Of a stretch of DNA of 11,049 nucleotides, positions 1-5,581 are shown one piece after another; position 1 is the first letter of the stretch, and every line of letters starts with the position of its first letter. Made by a program: the position numbers and the translations under genes. The notes beneath the pieces are model-generated. The model was not told the origin of the DNA. It ran no database searches and saw nothing but the letters and a program-made list of their open reading frames with translations. Source of the stretch: Shewanella sp. (GTDB lineage: Bacteria; Pseudomonadota; Gammaproteobacteria; Enterobacterales; Shewanellaceae); contig SDWK01000587.1 in assembly GCA_004195335.1 (NCBI GenBank), positions 1 to 11,049 of the forward strand, in the 5' to 3' direction.

Positions 1-22
1 GGTGATACATATCAAATATTTT

Positions 23-52
23 TTGAAAATGATTTTAATATTAGCCTAATTA
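23..52 (+). promoter_or_regulatory. Candidate sigma-70 promoter of the VOC/OYE operon
   Basis: A TTGAAA hexamer at 23-28 lies 18 bp before TAATTA at 47-52, in a very AT-rich stretch. Transcription would start near 58-60, just before the dyad at 63-94. The match is moderate and AT-rich DNA gives such matches by chance. Confidence 0.35.
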
Positions 53-62
53 TCAAAAGTAG

Positions 63-94
63 TTAACAAGAATACACTCTGTACATCTTGTTAA
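63..94. promoter_or_regulatory. Inverted repeat, candidate operator for the VOC/OYE operon
   Basis: The perfect 9-bp arms TTAACAAGA (63-71) and TCTTGTTAA (86-94) are separated by 14 bp. The dyad sits between the candidate promoter and the first gene, where a repressor would block transcription. In E. coli the related nemA-gloA pair is controlled by the TetR-family repressor NemR; no such regulator is visible in this window, so the binding protein is unknown. A hairpin in the leader RNA is another reading. Confidence 0.45.
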
Positions 95-112
95 TGTGTA
101 GTGAGTTCGGAT

Positions 113-517
113 ATGGCTATTCGGTTTAATCATCTCAATCTTATTGCCTCACCCGATAGTCGCATTCAGCAAATGCTGGCGAATGTTTTGGGGCTAGAGA
201 TCGGCAGTCGACCTAACTTCCCTTTTAAGGGGCAGTGGTTATATCAAGGGGATAAGGCGCTTATTCATATCATCGAAGATGATATTGAGCAGGAGTGCCT
301 GTTTGGACATATCGCGTTTGAATTGGATATGAGCCTGCAAGACCTTGTCTGCAAACTGCAGCAAGAGGAGATTCAATACAATGTCAGACAGGTCCCCGAC
401 AGCAGCATAGTACAGGTTTTTGTACGAGCGGGTGACATGGTATTTGAACTCATTACATCGGACACTCTTGGCCAACAAAAGTTTGCCACCTTTAACCAAC
501 ATGAGGAGCTGTTATGA
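113..517 (+). CDS. VOC (glyoxalase/bleomycin-resistance fold) family protein
   Basis: Small cytoplasmic protein (134 aa from this start) of the vicinal oxygen chelate superfamily, whose members bind a divalent metal and act on lactoylglutathione-like thioesters, fosfomycin or catechols. His7 (in the FNHLNL start of the first beta strand), His66 (GHIAFE) and Glu112 (VFELI) stand where the H/H/E metal triad of this superfamily is expected. The order and spacing resemble glyoxalase I and FosA-type enzymes, so it is probably a metal enzyme, but the substrate cannot be told. The ATG at 113 is preferred. An in-frame GTG at 101 would add four residues (MSSD), and neither start has a good ribosome-binding site. 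The stop overlaps the next start as ATGA, which implies translational coupling with the flavin reductase and a shared role, perhaps in reactive carbonyl detoxification. The fold is fairly sure; the function is inferred. Confidence 0.8.
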   Translation: MAIRFNHLNLIASPDSRIQQMLANVLGLEIGSRPNFPFKGQWLYQGDKALIHIIEDDIEQECLFGHIAFELDMSLQDLVCKLQQEEIQYNVRQVPDSSIVQVFVRAGDMVFELITSDTLGQQKFATFNQHEELL

Positions 518-1605
518 GCCTTTTTACCCCTTATAAAAAATCAGAATTGATGTTAAACAACCGCATGGTGATGGCGCCTATGACCCGCTCACGCACCACT
601 CAGCCAGGTAATATCCCTAACGAGATGATGGCAACGTATTATGCACAGCGTGCATCGACGGGCTTAATTATCACCGAAGCTACCCAGATCTCAGATGACA
701 GCCAGGGTTACTCCTTCACCCCCGGTGTCTATACTCAAGCGCAGATAGCTGGCTGGCAGAAGGTTACTTCTGCGGTGCATCAGGCGGGCGGTAACATTGT
801 TAACCAGTTATGGCATGTCGGTCGCGTATCGCACCCAGTGTTTCAGCAGGGCCAAGCTCCGATAGCACCATCGGCAATTAAGCCCACTGACACTCAAGTG
901 TGGGTGGTCGATGCAACACATCCTGAAGGTCAGATGGTCGATTGCCCGATCCCAAGAGAGATGATGCAGGCCGATATCGACCGCGTAGTCGCTGACTTTG
1001 CACAGGCGGCGAAAAACGCCATCGATGCAGGCTTCGATGGGGTAGAAATCCATGGTGGTAATGGCTACTTGATTGACCAGTTTTTGCGAACTAACTCGAA
1101 CCACAGAAGCGATGCTTATGGTGGCTCGCCTATAAAGCGTATCCGTTTCTTGCTTGAAATAGTGGCAGCCGTTAGCGCCAAAATTGGTGTTGAAAAAGTG
1201 GGCGTTCGTCTGGCTCCTTTCGTGACGTTCAAGGATATGGGTTGTCCCGAAATTGTCGAGACGATTTTGTTGGCCGCCAAGCATTTAGGCGAACTCGGGA
1301 TTGGCTATATGCACCTGTCTGAAGCTGACTGGGATGATGCACCACAGATCCCGCAATCATTTCGTGTCGAGCTAAGAGAAGTATTCAAGGGGACCATTAT
1401 CGTTGCGGGTCGCTACGATGTTGAGCGCGCCACTGAGATCATCGACCAAGGTTATGCAGACCTAGTGGCCTTTGGCCGCGCATTTATCGCCAACCCGGAT
1501 CTGCCTTATCGTTTGCAGGCAGGTAAACGGTTAGCCGCCTTCGATAAAGGCCCACTATTTGGCGGCGGAGCAGAGGGGTATATTGATTACCCTAACTATC
1601 AGTAA
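514..1605 (+). CDS. Old Yellow Enzyme-family NADH:flavin oxidoreductase (NemA-like alkene reductase)
   Basis: FMN-dependent TIM-barrel enzyme of 363 aa, the normal length for NemA/OYE ene-reductases, which reduce activated C=C bonds (enones, N-ethylmaleimide) and often nitro compounds with NAD(P)H. The APMTRSRTT segment after the first strand (residues 21-29) is the usual FMN-binding start. His180 and Asn183 in HGGNGYLIDQF form the substrate-anion pair, and Tyr185 is the expected proton donor. Arg232 (VRLAP) and the VAGRYD (297-302) and FGRAFIANPDLP (320-331) segments contact the FMN phosphate. All key residues are present. The ATG overlaps the VOC stop by 4 bp, with an AGGAG ribosome-binding site about 8 nt upstream. 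E. coli pairs the same two families (nemA-gloA) in the opposite order, which supports a joint electrophile-defence role. Shewanella carries several OYE paralogues; which one this is cannot be told. Confidence 0.93.
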   Translation: MSLFTPYKKSELMLNNRMVMAPMTRSRTTQPGNIPNEMMATYYAQRASTGLIITEATQISDDSQGYSFTPGVYTQAQIAGWQKVTSAVHQAGGNIVNQLWHVGRVSHPVFQQGQAPIAPSAIKPTDTQVWVVDATHPEGQMVDCPIPREMMQADIDRVVADFAQAAKNAIDAGFDGVEIHGGNGYLIDQFLRTNSNHRSDAYGGSPIKRIRFLLEIVAAVSAKIGVEKVGVRLAPFVTFKDMGCPEIVETILLAAKHLGELGIGYMHLSEADWDDAPQIPQSFRVELREVFKGTIIVAGRYDVERATEIIDQGYADLVAFGRAFIANPDLPYRLQAGKRLAAFDKGPLFGGGAEGYIDYPNYQ

Positions 1606-1641
1606 ATTGTGAGGTCGGGAAGTCTAGGGTTTATTCAGCGG

Positions 1642-1675
1642 GCCACTTGGCAAGGTTGTAATACTGCAAAGTGGC
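1642..1675 (+). terminator. Hairpin downstream of the flavin reductase, possible transcript end
   Basis: GCCACTT (1642-1648) pairs with AAGTGGC (1669-1675). After a single mismatch three more pairs follow, closing a 12-nt loop. It lies 37 nt after the flavin reductase stop but no T-tract follows, so it is not a classical intrinsic terminator. It may protect the 3' end or mark Rho-dependent termination. Confidence 0.3.
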
Positions 1676-1746
1676 GCTGCTGTGGAATGAACAGTTAATC
1701 TTGCTTTCAAACTTTGTTTGATAATGCGGCCTTAGGGCAGAGATAA

Positions 1747-1809
1747 GTCGTGGACGTTCCGTCCACACCCGACCAGGTGGGGGGAGGACAACAGCAGCTC
1801 CCCCTTGCC
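1747..1809. repeat. Two adjacent GC-rich hairpins, possible REP-like element
   Basis: GTGGACG (1750-1756) and CGTCCAC (1760-1766) form a 7-bp stem with a 3-nt loop. Outside it GTCG (1747-1750) can pair with CGAC at about 1770-1773 as an alternative, bulged extension. Directly after, GGGGGAG (1780-1786) and CTCCCCC (1798-1804) form a second 7-bp stem. Tandem GC-rich stems in a gene-free gap resemble repetitive extragenic palindromic units, but a second copy is not present in this window. Confidence 0.35.
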
Positions 1810-1926
1810 TATTTGTCACCTTCCAACGGGGGCCCGCAAGCTCATTTGAATTCCCGGTGAAGAAAAGATATGGCGGTCCTGTCTTTGTTTAAGCTTCGAC
1901 TTACTAGCCAATTGTCAAATCACAGA

Positions 1927-1951
1927 GTCATCGCATTGCAGTCGCGATGAC
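1927..1951 (-). terminator. Perfect 8-bp hairpin downstream of the 101-aa gene
   Basis: GTCATCGC (1927-1934) and GCGATGAC (1944-1951) form a perfect 8-bp stem with a 9-nt loop, 9 nt beyond the stop of the minus-strand gene. What follows on that strand (TCTGTGATTTGAC) has only a short T run, so intrinsic termination would be weak. Position favours a 3'-end role for this gene. Confidence 0.4.
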
Positions 1952-1952
1952 A

Positions 1953-1966
1953 GGCTGATATCAGCC
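1953..1966. other. 14-bp perfect palindrome overlapping a stop codon
   Basis: GGCTGATATCAGCC reads the same on both strands. It contains the TGA stop (1961-1963) of the minus-strand 101-aa gene and sits 1 bp from the hairpin at 1927-1951. It may be part of the transcript-end structure or a protein-binding site. Confidence 0.4.
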
Positions 1967-2266
1967 CCATTTCTTACCGAGTTCTTCGAGTCCTGCACTC
2001 CCTAGATCCTCTGGGCTCATCAGAATGCTAAATTCACAACTGGCATCGAAGTTGAGGAAAAAGGGTTCTGCATAGCGGGGCACATCTGATGCGGATTGAA
2101 GATCTATCACGAAAATTCCACCGCGTTTCCCGTTTTGATCGGTGAAATAGGCCGTCTCTGGTTTTATATCTTCCAGGACCTTGGCAATGATCTCGCCAGC
2201 TTTACCATTTCTGACATGGGAATTGAAAGGCTCTAGTGGAAATTGGACTGTGAGTAACATTTTCAT
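1961..2266 (-). CDS. Conserved-looking small protein of unknown function (101 aa)
   Basis: I do not recognise a function. The 101-aa product has no signal peptide, transmembrane segment or Cys cluster, and the alternation of short hydrophobic strands (LLTVQF, GIFVIDL, CEFSILM) with a helix around residues 20-34 suggests a small alpha/beta protein, perhaps a dimeric ferredoxin-like barrel. It resembles from memory a family of about 95-100 aa with an N-terminal VQFPLEPFN stretch, an AEPFFLNF stretch near residue 66 and a C-terminal MSPEDL segment, sometimes labelled 'panthothenate synthetase' without good reason. It is not related to PanC. The ATG at 2266 is well supported by AAGGAG with 7-nt spacing; a second in-frame ATG (2260) is less likely. 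It stands alone, on the same strand as the transporter but 429 bp downstream of it, so it is probably transcribed separately. Confidence 0.75.
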   Translation of the reverse strand: MKMLLTVQFPLEPFNSHVRNGKAGEIIAKVLEDIKPETAYFTDQNGKRGGIFVIDLQSASDVPRYAEPFFLNFDASCEFSILMSPEDLGSAGLEELGKKWG

Positions 2267-2695
2267 AGGATGACTCCTTTTGTCGCATCATTAACAGGCG
2301 AGATGATTCAGTGAGATGGGTGTAGATTAAAGCCTAGTAGAGAGGTGAGGAAAGTACAGAAGTGAGGACTACGATCGTATAGGACCGAAAATGTTCCGTA
2401 CGTTTTTCGGCATTTCCTCCATCTGACCCATAAGGATATGGGAAATGTCTTTGAAGCGTAGGGAACGCTTAAGACCATGGAGGTCAGACATATTCACAGC
2501 GTGCCGAGGAGGCTCTTACACATTCCCCCGCTGGGCAGGCGTTTGAAAGCAATGACGTTATGGTCGCCATCACTCAATCAAACATCCATCATGCCAGATG
2601 GTGCCAACTTATACGATAAGCAGGCCTTATCGGTTAGACCTTCAAGCCCCCCCTCGTTTACAACGAATGAAGCCCAAAGGTTAACCCCCAGATTT
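2267..2695. other. Gene-free region with small hairpins
   Basis: This 429-bp gap holds no gene I can support. A 76-codon ORF (2477-2707, plus) overlaps the transporter's 3' end, lacks a ribosome-binding site and resembles nothing known to me. Small inverted repeats are visible: CCGAAAA/TTTTCGG (2385-2410), CCCATA/TATGGG around a 4-nt loop (2427-2442) and AAGCGT/ACGCTT (2454-2470). The promoter of the 101-aa gene should lie here, but I see no convincing -35/-10 pair. Confidence 0.5.
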
Positions 2696-3877
2696 TTAAC
2701 CTCTTAAATCTGAAAAGATTCGCCAATGTCGGCGACCCATCTCTAGCAGTATGCCGACAGCTAACCCCGCAGCGGTATTGAGCAGCAGACAGATAGCGGC
2801 GGTGGAGAGGATAATCAAGATACAGAAAGGCTTGCCATCGAGCAGACGTTTCGACCATGCCAGTTGCAAGCCGGCGATGGAGAGCAGGCTGCCTAAGATA
2901 GCCAGTGGGATCAAGCCCAATAACCAGGAAACATTTTCTCCCCAACTAAAGGCGATAAGCAGACAGGTGCTACCGAATATGACCGGTGCCCAGATCCCTC
3001 GAGCGCCAAAATGATGTTGTACGGCTAAACCTCCGGCGCCGTGGCACATGGCCGTCGCGCCGAAGGGCGTCAGCAGAAGGTTCGCCAGCCCTGAGCTGGT
3101 GGCCAGCCGTTTGGGGGTGAACTTCTCTTTGTCGCCGGGAAATTTCTCTTTTGCCATGGCCGAGGTCGCGATAACGGCATTGGTCAGGGTTAGTGCCAGT
3201 TGAGGCAAGACCAGCAGGACCGCGGCCGATGACCACTCAGATAGCGTTGGCCAGCTCAAGGTCCATTGCTGACTCAGTATCGAGCTCTGCATCGAGGCCT
3301 GGGTCGATAGCTGGGCCGTCTCCTGTATTAAGTGCGAGCCGGAGTTATATTGCCATAACATGCCCATGATAATGACCAGCGGCATGGCAAGATAGCGCAG
3401 CGGCAGGAAGCGACTACAAAAAAGCAAGGTAAATGCGCCCAGACCCAATAGCCAAGTTTGGCTCATCATCTGCGCGCCCATCCACATCAACTGAATGCCT
3501 ATCGCGAGCTGAATGCCTATGCTCACAGCCGGAGACAGCTGTTTGGCCATCCAGTTTATGGCACCGCTAAATGCCAGGATCAGGAGTATAACGCCCATCA
3601 TCATGCCACTGGCTTGCAACATGCCCGGAGTCAGTCCCTGAGCGATCACTAAGGCGGCAATCACTTTCATCGGTTGTACGGGAATGGGTCGCCTGTAGTA
3701 AAAAGCGGTAAACAGGGCAAAGAGTCCAAAGCCCATAAAGATGCCTTGAGGTGAAAAGTGATTGAGCGCGATCAGGCCCAATACCAGCGGAAGGAAAGTC
3801 CCCAGATCGGCAAATGCACCACTGAGCTCGCCGGAGAATTGATCACATTTTTTAATAAATGTGGCTTTACATGTCAT
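2696..3877 (-). CDS. MOT1-type putative sulfate/molybdate transporter
   Basis: Polytopic inner-membrane protein (393 aa from this start) of the MOT1/SulP-related family that moves molybdate or sulfate. Early in the protein is the family's GAFADLGTFLPLVLGL stretch, followed by the signature PIPVQPMK and, in the second half, FGATAMCHGAGGLAVQHHFG; both signatures are diagnostic of MOT1-like proteins. About ten hydrophobic segments are visible. Unlike SulP proteins it has no C-terminal STAS domain, as expected for MOT1. Translation could begin 21 codons earlier (3940), but that extension is atypical for the family, and homologues start a short way before the DLGTFLP motif, so 3877 is preferred. 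Neither start has a strong ribosome-binding site. It lies downstream of otr on the same strand behind a likely terminator, so co-transcription is doubtful. Whether sulfate or molybdate is the substrate cannot be read from sequence. Confidence 0.88.
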   Translation of the reverse strand: MTCKATFIKKCDQFSGELSGAFADLGTFLPLVLGLIALNHFSPQGIFMGFGLFALFTAFYYRRPIPVQPMKVIAALVIAQGLTPGMLQASGMMMGVILLILAFSGAINWMAKQLSPAVSIGIQLAIGIQLMWMGAQMMSQTWLLGLGAFTLLFCSRFLPLRYLAMPLVIIMGMLWQYNSGSHLIQETAQLSTQASMQSSILSQQWTLSWPTLSEWSSAAVLLVLPQLALTLTNAVIATSAMAKEKFPGDKEKFTPKRLATSSGLANLLLTPFGATAMCHGAGGLAVQHHFGARGIWAPVIFGSTCLLIAFSWGENVSWLLGLIPLAILGSLLSIAGLQLAWSKRLLDGKPFCILIILSTAAICLLLNTAAGLAVGILLEMGRRHWRIFSDLRG

Positions 3878-4058
3878 ATAGCTTGCCGTAGGAAAAGAAC
3901 ACACTTGTAACGCAATTAAGGTGCCAATATTTCGAATCATTTTTGGCAGTCTAGGGAGTAATATGACCCTATTTAAACAAACGGAGAGACAAGTTGGGCA
4001 ATTTCCATGAAATTAAGGGATGTGTTATCCGAAAATGTCTAATGATAGGGGAAAAGGT

Positions 4059-4091
4059 GTCAGCCGACCTATTGCAGGGACGTCGGCTGAC
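4059..4091 (-). terminator. Likely terminator of the otr operon
   Basis: The perfect 10-bp arms GTCAGCCGAC (4059-4068) and GTCGGCTGAC (4082-4091) flank a 13-nt loop. On the minus strand the stem lies 41 nt after the otr stop and is followed by ACCTTTTCCCC, a short T run. The stem is strong and GC-rich and the tail is imperfect. It separates otr from the transporter gene. Confidence 0.6.
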
Positions 4092-4132
4092 GATAGCGCA
4101 CTCACGGGAGGGTGAATGTGCTAATTACGTTG

Positions 4133-5536
4133 CTATTTCGCGTGCTTTTCTCCTTTCTTGTTCTTCATTGGGTCGCTCTCATAACCCAGCGCTTGCCAGT
4201 TCATGCGAGTGCCTTTCTTATGGCAGTCGTTACACTTAAGGGCGTCCTCTTTTGGAGAGACCATGTGGTTGATACGCCACCACATCTCTGTTGCGGCAAA
4301 GCCATGCTCGCCACTGTACTTCAACCCCTTCTCGACCATAGTTGCATTGGCTTCCATACCGAGTTTAGCGGCGAGATCCCAGTCAAACTCGGTCCAGTAA
4401 CCACCTTCACCAAATGTCTTTGGTGTGATAAAAATATTTTGCTTCTTGTCGTAGATCTGTTTACCTGTGTGTACCTTGAAGGGATAGATCTTGGCTTTGG
4501 GATCTTTGATATCACCCAGTGGGTAGGCCAGCTTGGTTACCTTGGTCGGATCCATCTTGTCACCGGGCATATAGGCATCGGCCTTGCCGTTGAACCAGGC
4601 ATAAGACGGTGTTATCATTTTTTCCCAGACGAAGCTGCCCTTCTTCTTCTTGTAGGTATGCTTGCCGTTCACATCTATAGTGCCTTCCTTGTCCTGGCCA
4701 GCTGTTGACCAATCCCAACTTACCTTGGTTGGCTGGTTCTTGGCGAAGAAAGGAATATGACAGGTCTGACAGGCGACGCTGGCGGTATGGGTGTTGATGC
4801 GCTTGCTCTTATGGGGGGCGGCATCGTGGCAGTTGATACAACCGATATGGTCTTCACCGCCCGGAGATACGCCCATGGCATTACCGGTGATCTGGTGATC
4901 TCTGGTTGTGTGACAGGCCTGACACTGGAAGTCGTTGCCATCGCTATCCATATGCACATCCAGGGCTTTGTCCGGATACGCCATCGAGGAATCGAGGTCG
5001 CCATGCTTGACACCATCGCCGCCGCCGCCGTAGAAGTGGCAGCTACCGCAGTTATCACGCACGGGTGCGCCGACGTTCTGAGCGACTTTTTCAAGATTGA
5101 CGTTGGCGAATACTTCCCCGGCACGAAGGGGATCTTTAACATAGGTGCCAGTGGTGTCGTGACAAACCAGACAATCGACCTTGGTCATATCGGTAAAGTC
5201 GAAGTTATTGTCTTTCCAGCCATAACCGGCATGGCAACCGGTACATCTGGGTTCGTTACCGGAAATGGCAATACAGAAATTATTGATGCTGTTTTTCTTG
5301 CCGCGCTTAACGGTTCTACCGGGCAGTTCTTGTTCCAGTTCCCAGGTCCAATGCGACGACTTCATAAAGTCTTTGGCATGATCTTCATGACATTCGATGC
5401 ATTGCTGGGTCACTTGAGTCCCTTCGGTGAAGGGGCCTTCAATATAATCTTTATGTTGATTGGCGGCATTCGCTGGGCTGCTGAGCGCAGACAAAGCCGC
5501 TAGCGCTAGTGCAAAGGGGATCAGAGTGTGTTTCAT
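4133..5536 (-). CDS. otr: Octaheme c-type cytochrome, tetrathionate reductase (Otr) family
   Basis: Periplasmic respiratory enzyme of 467 aa with a Sec signal peptide (cleavage after ...SSPANA, residue 24). It carries exactly eight CXXCH heme c motifs: CIECH 46-50, CTGCH 98-102, CLVCH 122-126, CGSCH 163-167, CQACH 205-209, CINCH 233-237, CQTCH 256-260 and CNDCH 435-439. Seven cluster in the N-terminal half and one stands near the C terminus, as in the Shewanella octaheme tetrathionate reductase. That enzyme reduces tetrathionate, nitrite and hydroxylamine in vitro and uses a lysine from outside the CXXCH motifs as ligand of its active-site heme; Lys150 here (NLEKVAQNVG) is a candidate by position. 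Every motif ends in His, so it is not a CXXCK nitrite reductase. The ATG has a GGGAG site about 10 nt upstream, next to a GC hairpin. It is the last gene of the operon. The physiological substrate remains uncertain. Confidence 0.93.
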   Translation of the reverse strand: MKHTLIPFALALAALSALSSPANAANQHKDYIEGPFTEGTQVTQQCIECHEDHAKDFMKSSHWTWELEQELPGRTVKRGKKNSINNFCIAISGNEPRCTGCHAGYGWKDNNFDFTDMTKVDCLVCHDTTGTYVKDPLRAGEVFANVNLEKVAQNVGAPVRDNCGSCHFYGGGGDGVKHGDLDSSMAYPDKALDVHMDSDGNDFQCQACHTTRDHQITGNAMGVSPGGEDHIGCINCHDAAPHKSKRINTHTASVACQTCHIPFFAKNQPTKVSWDWSTAGQDKEGTIDVNGKHTYKKKKGSFVWEKMITPSYAWFNGKADAYMPGDKMDPTKVTKLAYPLGDIKDPKAKIYPFKVHTGKQIYDKKQNIFITPKTFGEGGYWTEFDWDLAAKLGMEANATMVEKGLKYSGEHGFAATEMWWRINHMVSPKEDALKCNDCHKKGTRMNWQALGYESDPMKNKKGEKHAK

Positions 5537-5551
5537 ATTATTTTTCTCCCA

Positions 5552-5569
5552 CCCCGGCCGAAACCGGGG
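5552..5569 (-). promoter_or_regulatory. GC-rich hairpin directly upstream of the otr ribosome-binding site
   Basis: CCCCGG (5552-5557) and CCGGGG (5564-5569) form a perfect 6-bp all-GC stem with a 6-nt loop, filling most of the 45-bp gap between the barrel gene and otr. It ends within a few bases of the GGGAG ribosome-binding site of otr and has no T-tract, so it is not a terminator. It could stabilise the downstream mRNA after processing or set the otr to barrel protein ratio. Confidence 0.5.
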
Positions 5570-5581
5570 GGTTGAGCTGGA

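Larger units (their letters stand above)
1606..1960. other. Gene-free intergenic region rich in inverted repeats
   Basis: This 355-bp stretch between the flavin reductase and the 101-aa gene holds no ORF I can support. It contains inverted repeats at 1642-1675, 1750-1766, 1780-1804 and 1927-1951, and a 14-bp palindrome beginning at 1953. The longest ORF inside (1631-1819, minus) is low-complexity and runs through the GC hairpins, so I read it as spurious. The region could hold transcript ends of both flanking convergent genes, a REP-like element or a structured RNA. Confidence 0.6.

Noticed and set aside
1631-1819. 62-codon minus-strand gene in the gap after the flavin reductase
   Set aside because: The frame runs through two GC hairpins, has a low-complexity composition and resembles no family I know.
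2477-2707. 76-codon plus-strand gene between the 101-aa gene and the transporter
   Set aside because: No ribosome-binding site, no recognisable domain, and it overlaps the end of the transporter gene on the other strand.
4757-5503. 248-codon open frame on the plus strand, antisense to otr
   Set aside because: It lies wholly inside otr, whose eight CXXCH motifs and signal peptide are unmistakable. No ribosome-binding site or family resemblance is visible.
4133-5536. CXXCK-type octaheme nitrite reductase instead of Otr
   Set aside because: All eight motifs are CXXCH; the CXXCK motif of that family is missing.
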